This document shows positions 23,338 to 32,129 of a stretch of 64,000 nt of DNA, in pieces. The position numbers were made by a program, and so were the translations under genes. Position 1 is the stretch's first letter, and each line of letters opens with the position of its first letter. The notes under the pieces were generated by a model. That model saw only the letters and a list, made by a program, of their open reading frames with translations. It did not search any database and was not told the DNA's origin. The DNA is from Dactylosporangium vinaceum (GTDB lineage: Bacteria > Actinomycetota > Actinomycetes > Mycobacteriales > Micromonosporaceae): assembly GCF_019904175.1 (NCBI RefSeq), contig NZ_CP061913.1, positions 11,718,001-11,782,000 of the forward strand. Direction: 5' to 3'.

Positions 23338-25767
23338 TCATGCCGGCGTCCGGATCGCCCGCTCACGCAGCATCCGCCGCGTGGGCAGTACGCCAGCCAG
23401 GAGCGCCAGCACCAGGCAGAGCCCCACAACCCCGCCGACGACCGACCACGGCACCACCAGCGCGACCGTCGCGCCGACCTGCTGACTCAGTCCAGCCCGA
23501 ATGCTCACCAGAGCCCCGAACGCGACCACTCCACCGAGCACCGCACCGATGAGCACGACCAGCGCCGACTCCGCGGCGACGTACCCGGCCACCTGCCGCC
23601 GTGTCGCCCCCGCCAGCCGCAACACCCGCAGATCGGCCGCCCGCCCCTGGGCCGCCATGAGGAGAGTGTTCGCGACAGCGATCGCCCCGTAGCCAGCCGA
23701 CACCGCAATGAGCATCAACGTGAACACCCACACCAACCGGTCCTCGGCGCTATCCGCCTCGGCCGCCCATGTGCTCAGACCGATCGCCCGCGCCCCGACA
23801 CCGGCGGGCACGTCGACCGGCTCTCCCGACGGCAGGTACACGGCCGACGTCAGCGCCGACCGATCATGCCGCCGCACCGTTGCCCGATCCAGCAGCACGT
23901 CGGCCCGCACCGACCGATCGGCGACGACAGCGACGACCCGCAGTGGCACCCGCTCCCCGTCCGCGAACACCATCGGGTACGTATCGCCCACGGCCCGGTG
24001 CGCCGACTCCGACACCACAACCGAGTCCTCACCGCTCAACTCGGCAAGCGAACCGGCGATCACCCGGCTCCCCTGATCCGCCCGGGCAAACGCGACCGGG
24101 TCCACTCCGAGCGCACTCCACGACCGCATCGCCAACCCGCTGTCCTCGTCCGGCGCGAACACCGTGGTCGGCAGCATCGCCGCTCCCGGCACCCCGGCCA
24201 CCGCGGCGTCGGACAGCCCGGGCGTCCGATCCGGCACCAGCACTTCCCCGGCGTCGACATCAGCCGCCCGCCCGGCGGCATACGCCGCTGTCGTCGTCTG
24301 CACCATCCCCGCTACGAGCACCGCAAAGGCCACGGTCAGCAGCACCGGCGCGGCCGTGGACGCCGTCCGCCGAGAAGCCGTGAGCGCACCCTGCCGCACC
24401 AGCAGCCCGACCGCACCTCCACCGCGCCGGAACGGCAGTCGCATGAGTCGCACGATCGGCGGTACCGCACCCGGCGCCAACGCCACCATCCCCGTCACCA
24501 GGGCCATCGCGCTGTACAGCGCATACGACGCCCCGTCCTGCGCATCGTCCGCCGTCGCCGTGCCCACGGCCAACGCGATCCCCAACGCCATCAGTGCTCC
24601 GCCGCAAACCCACCGGAGCCGCCCCATCGGCCGCTGCTCGACAGCCGCCTCCCGCAGCGCCTCCAGCGGCCGCACCCGGGCCGCCCGCCGCGCGGCCGAC
24701 CACGCCCCGACGAGCGCAACCACCGGCCCGAGCACGAGCCCCGCCAGGAACGGCAGTCCGCTGTACCGCACCTCATAGGTCGCCGGCTCCAGCCCGGCCG
24801 ACACCAACAGCCGCCCCACAACCGGCGCGGCCGCCGCGCCGACGAGCACCCCGAGAACCGCCCCGGCACCGCCGACGACCAGCGCCTCCCCGTAGACCAT
24901 CCGCCGCACCTGCCGCGGCGTGGCGCCGATCGCGCGCAGCAGCCCCAGCTCTCGCCGCCGCTGCGCCACGGTGAACGCGAACGTCGACGCGACAACGAAC
25001 ACTGTGACGAACCCGGAGAGCACCGACACCCCGGTGAGCACCTGCATGCCGATCCATCGCGCCCGCGCGTCGTCGCCGGGTTCGAGCGCTCCGCGCCCGT
25101 CGCCGCTGAGCACCACGCCATCGGACCCCACGACCGCACGCGCCCCCGCCGTAACAGCACCCGCATCAGCGCCCGGATCGAGCACCAGCCCGATCGCCCG
25201 GACACCCGGCGCCAGTTCCGCCGCCACCTCGTCCGCGACCAGGTAGCCGGGCGCGTCCACCAACCCGGTCACCGTGTATTGAACAGGCCCGGTCGCCATA
25301 AGGAGCGTCACCGAACTCCCCGGCCGAAGCCCGAGTGCCCGATCGACCACCACTTCACCCGGCCCGCGGGGAGGCGCCCCGGCCACCAGCGCGAGCCCAC
25401 CGAGCCGAGCCGAGGACCACCCATGCCCTTGGTACGTGTCCTGCCGCTGCCCCTCAACCGGCGGCGGCCGCCCATCAACCAGCGCCTGCACGTAGAACAC
25501 CCGGTCAGGGACGGCGGCTGCAACCCCGGGCATCGCATCGAGTCGCCGGCTCAGCTCCTCTGCCCTGGCCGCGGACCACGGCACCGTCGGCGGAAACGCC
25601 TCGGCCGGACTTCGACTCTCGGGTGCCTGAACAACTACCGCCGCACCGGCCAGCCGGTCGGGAATCTTCGGCCGCCCCGCGACGAGCAGCAGCAGCGCCA
25701 GGGCGACCAGCGCGACACCGACGATCACGGCAACGAGCGCACCGCCGACACGGCGGATCTTCACCAC
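23338..25767 (-). CDS. FtsX/MacB-type ABC transporter permease
   Basis: An 809-residue membrane protein. It has a first helix at the N terminus (about 8-30) and an extracytoplasmic domain. The first FtsX core is near 255-375 (VTVFVVASTFAFTVAQRRRELGLLRAIGATPRQVRRMVYGEAL). There is a middle pair of helices, a second soluble domain and a second FtsX core at the C terminus (AANTLLMAAQ-like and DLRVLRLAGATRRQVAGYVAAESALVVL). The doubled FtsX layout is that of large actinobacterial permeases that export lipids, peptides or antibiotics. It overlaps the upstream ATPase gene by seven bases. The GTG start at 25767 follows GGAGGAG. Confidence 0.9.
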   Translation of the reverse strand: MVKIRRVGGALVAVIVGVALVALALLLLVAGRPKIPDRLAGAAVVVQAPESRSPAEAFPPTVPWSAARAEELSRRLDAMPGVAAAVPDRVFYVQALVDGRPPPVEGQRQDTYQGHGWSSARLGGLALVAGAPPRGPGEVVVDRALGLRPGSSVTLLMATGPVQYTVTGLVDAPGYLVADEVAAELAPGVRAIGLVLDPGADAGAVTAGARAVVGSDGVVLSGDGRGALEPGDDARARWIGMQVLTGVSVLSGFVTVFVVASTFAFTVAQRRRELGLLRAIGATPRQVRRMVYGEALVVGGAGAVLGVLVGAAAAPVVGRLLVSAGLEPATYEVRYSGLPFLAGLVLGPVVALVGAWSAARRAARVRPLEALREAAVEQRPMGRLRWVCGGALMALGIALAVGTATADDAQDGASYALYSAMALVTGMVALAPGAVPPIVRLMRLPFRRGGGAVGLLVRQGALTASRRTASTAAPVLLTVAFAVLVAGMVQTTTAAYAAGRAADVDAGEVLVPDRTPGLSDAAVAGVPGAAMLPTTVFAPDEDSGLAMRSWSALGVDPVAFARADQGSRVIAGSLAELSGEDSVVVSESAHRAVGDTYPMVFADGERVPLRVVAVVADRSVRADVLLDRATVRRHDRSALTSAVYLPSGEPVDVPAGVGARAIGLSTWAAEADSAEDRLVWVFTLMLIAVSAGYGAIAVANTLLMAAQGRAADLRVLRLAGATRRQVAGYVAAESALVVLIGAVLGGVVAFGALVSIRAGLSQQVGATVALVVPWSVVGGVVGLCLVLALLAGVLPTRRMLRERAIRTPA

Positions 25768-26705
25768 GACTCCTCCAGGTGGTCCGCGTCCTGCCGGTTC
25801 GCCGCACGGCCCGGGCTTGCTTCCTCGCGCTCGTGCGTGTGGTCCGAACGCGGGACGGAATCGTGGTGTGCGGACCGTCGAACACCGGTTGCTTCCCGCT
25901 GCGAGACGGACGCCGACGCTTCCGGCTCATCTGGGCGCGTGGTCGCACCGGAGTGCACGGTCTTCCCTACGCCGCTCTTCTCCAGGTGCGTCGTGCGGGC
26001 CGCAATGTCTTCGGCCGTCTGTGCCTGCCGAATGTCGTCGGCAATGCGTCCGTCGGCGAGGAACACCACCCGGTCGGCGCGGGCGGCGGCGACCGGGTCA
26101 TGAGTCACCATCACCACTGTCTGCCGGTGCTCGTCGACGAGTGCTCGCAGCAGATCGAGGATGTGCCTTGAGGTCACACTGTCGAGCGCGCCGGTCGGCT
26201 CGTCGGCGAACACGACCGCCGGACGGCTGATCAGCGCTCGGGCGATTGCCACTCGCTGCTGCTCGCCGCCGGAGAGCTCGCTCGGGCGGTGCCGAAGCCG
26301 ATCGGTGAGCCCGACCGCGGCCAGGGCGGCAACCACGTCGGCGGCTCGCGGGCGGCGCCCGGCCAGGCGCATCGGCAGGGAAACGTTCTGCTCGGCGGTG
26401 AGCGCCGAGACCAGGTTGAACGCCTGGAACACGAATCCGATGCGGTCCCGCCGAAGACGGGTGAGGTCGTCCTCTGACAGGTCGTCGAGCACCACTCCGT
26501 CGACGGCCACCGAGCCCTCCACCGGGCGCTCGAGGCCGGCCGCGCAGTGCAGCAGCGTCGATTTGCCCGAGCCGGAGGGGCCCATCACCGCCGTGAACGT
26601 CCCGCGCTCGAAGGCCACCGAAACGCCGTCGAGCGCAACGAGCCGCCGTTCGCCGTCACCATAGGCGGCCCGGACCTCATCCAGAACCACGGTTTGCGTC
26701 GTCAT
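25761..26705 (-). CDS. ABC transporter ATPase (LolD/MacB type) with C-terminal extension
   Basis: A 314-residue ATPase starting at ATG 26705. Walker A is GPSGSGKSTLL, the Q-loop is FVFQAFNLV, the signature is ELSGGEQQRVAIARAL, Walker B is AVVFADEPTGALD and the switch His is in VMVTHDP. The core ends near residue 230. About 85 hydrophilic residues follow, rich in Thr, Ser, Glu, Arg and His, with no known domain; LolD-type partners normally stop at 225-250. It powers the downstream permease at 23338-25767, with which it overlaps. The divergent NarL-type two-component system probably controls the pair. Confidence 0.9.
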   Translation of the reverse strand: MTTQTVVLDEVRAAYGDGERRLVALDGVSVAFERGTFTAVMGPSGSGKSTLLHCAAGLERPVEGSVAVDGVVLDDLSEDDLTRLRRDRIGFVFQAFNLVSALTAEQNVSLPMRLAGRRPRAADVVAALAAVGLTDRLRHRPSELSGGEQQRVAIARALISRPAVVFADEPTGALDSVTSRHILDLLRALVDEHRQTVVMVTHDPVAAARADRVVFLADGRIADDIRQAQTAEDIAARTTHLEKSGVGKTVHSGATTRPDEPEASASVSQREATGVRRSAHHDSVPRSDHTHEREEASPGRAANRQDADHLEESW

Positions 26706-26874
26706 GGCTCGAAACGATCCCGCGGCGGGCCGGCCTTGCGCATCGGACTGGGATGGACACTTTTCGTTCCACCCGCTGTGGTACGCCGAGCCCCATACGG
26801 CCCGCTTCTCATACCTGGGTATGACGGCTCCCAGGCCGACGCGCAAACCCGCCGAACCCACTACCGTCGACCGC

Positions 26875-28074
26875 ATGAACCTGCCCCCGCTCCTCACCCG
26901 GCGGCTGACGCTGAGGGGCCTGTATACGCTCGACGCCCTCGGCGCCGTGGCCTCCACGGTGCTCTGTTACTGGGCGGCGGAGGCAGCGCCCGCGGACGGC
27001 CGGCCGGACGAGCCGATCTGGCTGTCGCTGGTGATCGCGTTGGCAATCGGCCTACCTGTTGCGGTCCGGCGCCACTGGCCCTATCCAGCGGCCATGACGG
27101 CCACGATCGCCGCATCGATCGGCCTGGCGACGGAGATCATCCCGGCCTTCGCGGCTGTCGCTCCGTTGTTCGCCATGGCCCTGGTCTTCTACGTGTTCAA
27201 CTCAATAGCCCGGGACATGAGGGCCTTCTTCTTCATGTTCGCCTGCACGGTGCTGGTCAGCGCGAGCCTGGCCGGGCCAATATACATAGCCGAGTCCGAA
27301 GCCCCGACGACCGACGACACTCCTCCCTGGATGCTCGCCTTTCTCCTCGCCGCTCTCGTTGTCTCGCTGGCCAGCATGCTCGGCTTCACGGCCGGCGAGC
27401 GTCGCGCGCAAACCGCCGAGCGCAACGAGCAGATGCTGCAGCAGGCCACGGTCGAAGAGCGCCTCCGCGTCGCCCGCGAACTGCACGACGTCATCGCTCA
27501 CACGATGACTCTGATCGTGGTGAAGGCGTCGATCGGCAACCATGTCGCCGAGGCCGATCCACGCGAGGCCCGCGACGCGCTTCAGGTCATTGAGGCCGCC
27601 GGACGCTCGGCGATGCTCGAGGTGCGCCGGGTGCTGGACATGCTGCGGGAGGACACGCCGTATGCGCCCGCACCCGGTATCGACGACATCCCGGCCCTCG
27701 TCCAACTCGCTTCGGTGGGCGGGGTCGAGGTGCAGCTCACCATGGACCGGCCCGACGAACCGGCGGTCGCGGAGGCGCCGGAGTCGGTGGGGCTGGCGGT
27801 GTACCGGATCGTGCAGGAGGCGATCACCAACGTCGTCAAGCATGCGGCGCCGGCGCAGTGCTGGGTGAACGTTGCGGTAGGTGCGGACGGCGTGCGGATC
27901 GAGGTCGACGACGACGGGAAGCGGCCCGCACGCACGCATGGAGCCGGGAGCGGGCACGGTCTGATCGGGATGCGCGAACGGGTGGCGCTGCACGGGGGAA
28001 CGTTCAGCGCCGGCCCTCGAGCCGAGGGCGGCTTCTCGGTGCGCGCGCTGCTGCCGGCCGGAGGTGGTGCCTGA
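26875..28074 (+). CDS. NarL/DesK-type sensor histidine kinase
   Basis: About 399 residues from ATG 26875; an ATG at 26821 would add 18 residues and cannot be excluded, since neither has a strong ribosome site. Four to five membrane helices occupy about 15-175. The HisKA_3 domain carries ARELHDVIAHTMTLIVVKAS with the phosphorylated His, and the HATPase domain ends the protein (ALPESVGLAVYRIVQEAITNVVKH N-box; GHGLIGMRERVALHGG G-box). It should phosphorylate the response regulator at 28338. It is divergent from the ABC transporter, a common arrangement for envelope-stress or antibiotic-sensing modules. Confidence 0.9.
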   Translation: MNLPPLLTRRLTLRGLYTLDALGAVASTVLCYWAAEAAPADGRPDEPIWLSLVIALAIGLPVAVRRHWPYPAAMTATIAASIGLATEIIPAFAAVAPLFAMALVFYVFNSIARDMRAFFFMFACTVLVSASLAGPIYIAESEAPTTDDTPPWMLAFLLAALVVSLASMLGFTAGERRAQTAERNEQMLQQATVEERLRVARELHDVIAHTMTLIVVKASIGNHVAEADPREARDALQVIEAAGRSAMLEVRRVLDMLREDTPYAPAPGIDDIPALVQLASVGGVEVQLTMDRPDEPAVAEAPESVGLAVYRIVQEAITNVVKHAAPAQCWVNVAVGADGVRIEVDDDGKRPARTHGAGSGHGLIGMRERVALHGGTFSAGPRAEGGFSVRALLPAGGGA

Positions 28075-28123
28075 GAGACAAGAGGTCGTGTCTGAGAGAC
28101 AAAAGGTGGTGCCTGAGAGACAA
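28061..28123. repeat. Three contiguous 21-bp direct repeats spanning the kinase stop codon
   Basis: Copies at 28061-28081, 28082-28102 and 28103-28123 share the core TGAGAGACAA preceded by GGTSGTGYC. The first copy contains the last codons and TGA stop of the histidine kinase, and since 21 is a multiple of three the next copies repeat the stop in frame. Confidence 0.85.
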
Positions 28124-28337
28124 CAAGGAGCACTTCGCGCGGCGGCGCAAACGAGATCAGGACGGTGCTGGAGGACTGCACGAGCCGGAGGTGGCGCTTG
28201 AAGGACGTAACGGGCGTCGCGGACAAGATCGAGACGATGTTGGCAGACTGCTTGGCTGGCGGTCGCGGGGAGCGTTGAGTCGCGGGCCGGGGTGCGGATC
28301 GTGGCGGCGCTGGAGACCTGCGTGGGGGAGGTCGGGC

Positions 28338-29000
28338 TTGATTCGGGTGTTGATTGCTGACGATCAGGCTCTGTTGCGCGGGAGCTTTAGGGCGTTGGTC
28401 GACCTCAGTGGGGACTGCACCACCGTTGGGGAGGCCGGGACCGGGAGCGAGGCGGTTCGGCTGGCTCGGGAGGTTCGGCCGGATGTGGTGCTCATGGATG
28501 TTCGGATGCCGGAGATGAACGGGATCGACGCCACGCGGCTCATCTCGGAGGACTCGGCGCTCGGGGGCGTCAGGGTTCTGATTCTTACTACGTTCGATCT
28601 GGATGAGTACGTCTACGGGGCGTTGCGGGCGGGTGCCAGTGGGTTCCTGCTCAAGGACACGCCACCGGCCGAACTGTTGAGCGCGATCCGGGTTGTCGCC
28701 GGTGGGGAAGGGTTGTTGTCGCCCTCGGTTACTCGGCGGCTTATCTATGAGTTTGCTCGGCGGCCGTTGCCTGAGCGGCCCGTACCGCGGCGGCTGGATG
28801 GGGTTACGGAGCGGGAGAAGGAGGTGCTCACGCTGGTTGGGCTGGGGCTTTCCAACAATGAGATCGCGGCGCATCTTGGGTTGAGTCTGGCCACGGTCAA
28901 GACGCATGTCGGGCGGATACTGGCGAAACTTGGGGTGCGGGACCGGGCGCAGTTGGTGATCGTCGCGTATGAGACAGGGCTCGTTGCGGTGGGTCTTTAG
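28338..29000 (+). CDS. NarL/LuxR-family response regulator
   Basis: A 220-residue regulator. The TTG at 28338 is chosen because GGGGGAGG stands seven bases upstream and the next residues are IRVLIADDQ. The receiver domain (1-120) has acidic residues D8/D9, the phosphorylated D54 in VVLMDVRMPEMNG, Thr in LILTTFD and Lys in FLLKDTP. The LuxR-type helix-turn-helix is at about 155-215 (LTEREKEVLTLVGLGLSNNEIAAHLGLS, followed by TVKTHVGRIL). It is the partner of the upstream kinase and likely acts on the divergent ABC transporter promoter. The 263-bp gap to the kinase gene is unusually long for such a pair and is repeat-rich at its start. Confidence 0.92.
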   Translation: MIRVLIADDQALLRGSFRALVDLSGDCTTVGEAGTGSEAVRLAREVRPDVVLMDVRMPEMNGIDATRLISEDSALGGVRVLILTTFDLDEYVYGALRAGASGFLLKDTPPAELLSAIRVVAGGEGLLSPSVTRRLIYEFARRPLPERPVPRRLDGVTEREKEVLTLVGLGLSNNEIAAHLGLSLATVKTHVGRILAKLGVRDRAQLVIVAYETGLVAVGL

Positions 29001-29046
29001 GCTGCGCCCTCGACGCTGGCGGGCCGCCGGGACATGCCGGAGTGCC

Positions 29047-29265
29047 AGGTGCTAGGCCGCCGTGGTGCCGGGCTGTCAGGATGCTGGGACGCGTCGAGCT
29101 GCCCAAGGTCCCAGGCCGCGCTGAGCCGTCAGAGTGCCGGGCTGCCGAGTGCCAGGGCGCGCCGAACTGCCGAGTGCAAGGGCGCGCCGGGCTGGCGAGG
29201 TGCTGAGACGTGCCGGGCTGCCAGGACGCCCGAACGCGACGGGGTGCCGGGGTGCCGGGGTGCCA
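29047..29265. repeat. Degenerate tandem repeat of about 25 bp between two two-component systems
   Basis: The 350-bp gap from 29001 to 29350 holds no credible gene. About seven imperfect units, each roughly AGGTGCYRGGACGC followed by GCCGGGCTGCC, run from 29047 to about 29245 and end in three copies of GGGGTGCC. Open frames across it are by-products of the repeat. Confidence 0.65.
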
Positions 29266-29350
29266 AAAGTGACTGGTGACGCGGTGCTCAGGATGCCCAC
29301 GCCGGCACGGATTGAGATTGCTGACGTGCCAGGCGTCGGTGTTCGGTGGG

Positions 29351-30862
29351 TTACTGGTGCAGTGGAATGGTTACCCGGAATGTGGCGCCCTCGCCGGGGG
29401 CGGTTTGCAGTGTGACCTCGCCGTTGTGGGCCTTCACCAGGGCGCTGACGATCGACAGGCCTAGGCCGGAGCCGCCCAGGGCTCGGGTGCGGCTCGGGTC
29501 GGTGCGGTAGAAGCGTTCGAAGACTCTGGCGGCGTCGTCGTCTGTCATGCCGGGGCCGTTGTCGGCCACCTCCAGGATTGCCTTGTCGCCCTCGGTACCC
29601 ACGAAGACCGTGACCTCCGTGCCGGGGGGAGTGTGGTTCAGGGCGTTGGACAGGAGGTTTTGCAGGACCTGGCGCAGGCGGGCCTCGTCGCCCTCCACGA
29701 TCGGGGCTTCGGTGTCGGCGTCGGCGTCTTCGCTGTTCGGGGTGCGTAGGCGTAGTCGGTGGTCGGCGGCTGTCACCCGGGCGTCGATCAGGGCGTCGGT
29801 CGCCAGGGCGAGCAGGTCCACCGGCTTCTTCTCCAGCGGGCGCTGCTGGTCCATCCGGGCCAGGAGCAGCAGGTCGTCGACCAGCAGGCCCATCCGGGTG
29901 GCGTGGTGTTCGATTCGGCGCATGTTGTCGTCGTTGTGGCCGGACTGGCGGTGCAGCTCGGCGAAGCCGCGGATCGAGGTCAGCGGGGTGCGCAGTTCGT
30001 GGGAGGCGTCGGCCACGAAGCGGCGCATGCGGCCCTCCGAAGCCAAGGCCGACTGCTCCGAGGCCAGGGCGGCCTGTTCGGAGGCGCGGCGCTCCTCGAA
30101 GGCGGTCTCGATCTGGCCGAGCATGGTGTTCAGTGCCTTGGCCAGGCCGCCGACCTCGGTGCGCGGGTCGGCCTCGGGGACGCGGCGGCTCAGGTCGCCG
30201 GCCGCGATGGCCTCGGCTGTCTGCTCGACCTCGACCAGGGGGCGCAGGCTGGAGCGGACCAGGAGGTACGCGACCACGGCCAGCACCAGCAGCACGAACC
30301 CGCCGATCGTCGCGCTCATCACGATCTGCCGAGAGACAGTGTTGTCGACCTCGTCGAGGCTGATGGCGACCACGACCGGGTCGTGGTCCTCGATCTTGTG
30401 CGTGAACGGGTTCCGGGAGGGGGCCTGCTGGGCGTAGAGGACGCGCCAGCTGTGGCCGCCGTCGACCGGATCCAGGGTGGCGTACGCGCCGCCGGTGTTG
30501 GCGGACAGCTGGGTGGTGTGGCCGACGATGGTGTAGCCCGACTCGGGCAGGACCGGGCGGCTCTGGTCGGGCTCGCTCGGGTTGGGGTTGAAGTAGAGCT
30601 CTCGGAAGGAGCCGTCCGGGTTGATGCAGCCGACGTAGTAGCCGACGCGCTGCACCGGGCCGCCGCCGGGGCCGCCCTTGCCGCCGTCCGTGTCGCACCT
30701 CGGGGTCTCCTGGCTGACGCTGTCCAGGAGCTGGGCGTCGACGCGGTCGATGAGGTAGTCGCGGGTGCTCACCACGCCGGCGATGCCGGTTGTCACAAGG
30801 GCCGCCGCCAGCAGGACGAGCATCAATATGACGAGCTTGACGCGGAGCGGCCACGATTTCAT
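29351..30862 (-). CDS. OmpR-partner sensor histidine kinase (HAMP type)
   Basis: A 503-residue sensor kinase starting at ATG 30862, which overlaps the response-regulator stop by four bases. Membrane helices at about 8-30 and 178-198 bound an extracytoplasmic sensor of about 145 residues with two Cys, Gly-rich in its first third. A HAMP domain follows (RSSLRPLVEVEQTAEAIAAG). A short coiled segment leads to the HisKA H-box (ASHELRTPLTSIRGFAEL) and the HATPase domain (NLLSNALNHTPPGT, DNGPGMTDDDAARVFERFYR, GGSGLGLSIVSALV). It resembles MprB/TcrS-type kinases. The N-terminal boundary is firm because of the coupling. The signal is unknown. Confidence 0.93.
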   Translation of the reverse strand: MKSWPLRVKLVILMLVLLAAALVTTGIAGVVSTRDYLIDRVDAQLLDSVSQETPRCDTDGGKGGPGGGPVQRVGYYVGCINPDGSFRELYFNPNPSEPDQSRPVLPESGYTIVGHTTQLSANTGGAYATLDPVDGGHSWRVLYAQQAPSRNPFTHKIEDHDPVVVAISLDEVDNTVSRQIVMSATIGGFVLLVLAVVAYLLVRSSLRPLVEVEQTAEAIAAGDLSRRVPEADPRTEVGGLAKALNTMLGQIETAFEERRASEQAALASEQSALASEGRMRRFVADASHELRTPLTSIRGFAELHRQSGHNDDNMRRIEHHATRMGLLVDDLLLLARMDQQRPLEKKPVDLLALATDALIDARVTAADHRLRLRTPNSEDADADTEAPIVEGDEARLRQVLQNLLSNALNHTPPGTEVTVFVGTEGDKAILEVADNGPGMTDDDAARVFERFYRTDPSRTRALGGSGLGLSIVSALVKAHNGEVTLQTAPGEGATFRVTIPLHQ

Positions 30863-31554
30863 GTGCGTGGCAGCCGCAGCGAGTAGCCGACTCCGCGCAG
30901 GGTCTGCAGGAGCCGGGGCTCGGAGGTGTCGATCTTCTTGCGCAGGTAGGAGACGTAGGACTCCACGACGCCCGCGTCGCCGCCGAAGTCGTACTGCCAC
31001 ACGTGGTCCAGGATCTGGGCCTTGGACAGCACGCGGCCAGGGTTCGTCATGAAGTACCGCAGCAGCTTGAACTCGGTAGGCGAGAGCTGGACCTCCTGGC
31101 CGGCCTTGAACACCTCGTGGGTGTCCTCGTCGAGCTCGATGTCGGCGAAGTTCAGGCGCGACGTCTGAGCCGAGGAGCCGCCCGCCGGATCGGCCACCCG
31201 GCGCAGGACGGCCTGGATGCGGGCCAGGATCTCGGAGAGGCTGAAGGGCTTGGTGACGTAGTCGTCGCCGCCCAGGGTCAGGCCCTTGATCTTGTCCTCG
31301 GTGGCGTCGCGGGCGGTGAGGAACAGGACCGGCACACGGGTGCCCTCGCCGCGGAGCTTGCGGAGCACCTCGAAGCCGTCGAGCTCGGGCATCATGACGT
31401 CGAGCAGGATCATGTCCGGCCGGAACCGCCGGGCCTCCTCCATCGCCTGCCGGCCGCTGGTGGCGCTGGCGACGTCGTACCCGTGGTACTTGAGGCTCGC
31501 GGAGAGCAGTTCGACGATGTCCGGCTCGTCGTCGACCACAAGCAGCCGCGTCAT
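30859..31554 (-). CDS. OmpR/PhoB-family response regulator
   Basis: A 231-residue regulator beginning at ATG 31554 after GGAGC; an ATG four codons upstream is less likely. The receiver domain has D8/D9, the phosphorylated D52 in MILLDVMMPELDG, and Lys in VTKPFSLSE. The C-terminal winged helix starts near 135 (LSPTEFKLLRYFMTNPGRVLSKAQIL), followed by the recognition segment VVESYVSYLRKKI. The kinase gene follows with an ATGA overlap. Upstream of its start codon, at 31719-31768, lies a run of phased A-tracts that could bend the promoter DNA. Confidence 0.93.
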   Translation of the reverse strand: MTRLLVVDDEPDIVELLSASLKYHGYDVASATSGRQAMEEARRFRPDMILLDVMMPELDGFEVLRKLRGEGTRVPVLFLTARDATEDKIKGLTLGGDDYVTKPFSLSEILARIQAVLRRVADPAGGSSAQTSRLNFADIELDEDTHEVFKAGQEVQLSPTEFKLLRYFMTNPGRVLSKAQILDHVWQYDFGGDAGVVESYVSYLRKKIDTSEPRLLQTLRGVGYSLRLPRT

Positions 31555-31718
31555 GATTCGCTCCAAATTGCGTCAGAGTTCCCTTGTCACCTAAGAGCCT
31601 GCCGCCGGTACCTGACGCCCTGATGCGGTTTCCCTGAAAACCAGCTGTGAACCGCCTGCAACCGACAGCGACACCGCAACGACGGCGGCGGCGCCCCGCA
31701 AGGACCGAGGCGCCGCCG

Positions 31719-31768
31719 AAAAACCGTCAAAACCGCCAAAACACTGCCAAACGACAAAACACAGCAAA
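31719..31768. other. Phased A-tracts (probable intrinsically curved DNA)
   Basis: Six runs of three to five A on the forward strand are centred near 31721, 31730, 31739, 31750, 31757 and 31767, spaced about one helical turn apart. In a genome this rich in GC such a block is rare. It sits 165-215 bp upstream of the OmpR-type regulator start and just beyond the terminator of the symporter operon. Confidence 0.6.
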
Positions 31769-31809
31769 CGCCAGAGGATTCCGAGGCCGCTTCGCTCCCG
31801 CCCCGGTTA

Positions 31810-31825
31810 GGGGGCTCCCGCCCCC
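31810..31825 (-). terminator. Terminator hairpin of the symporter operon
   Basis: GGGGGC (31810-31815) pairs with GCCCCC (31820-31825) over a TCCC loop, 20 bases after the small membrane gene. On the transcribed strand it is followed at a distance by T-rich sequence (the complement of the A-tracts). Confidence 0.55.
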
Positions 31826-31844
31826 ATGAGCCCCCGGCCGCGCC

Positions 31845-32120
31845 CTACTCGCGCGCCTCGTCAGCCGGCGCGATGTCGGAGGTCTCGGGAGCCTCGGCCG
31901 GCCGCAGCCACTGCCACAGCAGGAACAGCAGGCCCAACACCAGCATGCCGAGCCCGATCCACAGGTTGATCCGCACTCCCGCCGCCTTGTCGATCTCCTC
32001 CTGCGAGTCGAAGATGCCAAGGATCGTCACGATCACCCCGTACACCGTGAACAGCCCGCCGATCACCCGGCGGACATCGAAGAGGCGAGCCGCGCGAGCG
32101 GTGTCGACCTTCTCAGACAT
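31845..32120 (-). CDS. Small two-helix membrane protein paired with the symporter
   Basis: A 91-residue protein with two hydrophobic helices (about 20-38, GGLFTVYGVIVTILGIF, and 52-70, LWIGLGMLVLGLLFLLWQWL). It has a charged acidic tail and a basic start. It begins nine bases after the symporter stop. Small membrane partners next to SSS-family carriers occur in several actinobacteria; it may assist folding or regulation, but its function is not established. Confidence 0.75.
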   Translation of the reverse strand: MSEKVDTARAARLFDVRRVIGGLFTVYGVIVTILGIFDSQEEIDKAAGVRINLWIGLGMLVLGLLFLLWQWLRPAEAPETSDIAPADEARE

Positions 32121-32129
32121 GACAACCCC

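Noticed and set aside
29034..29279. An 81-residue Cys/Arg/Ala-rich forward frame
   Set aside because: It is a translation of the 25-bp repeat, without a ribosome site or known content.
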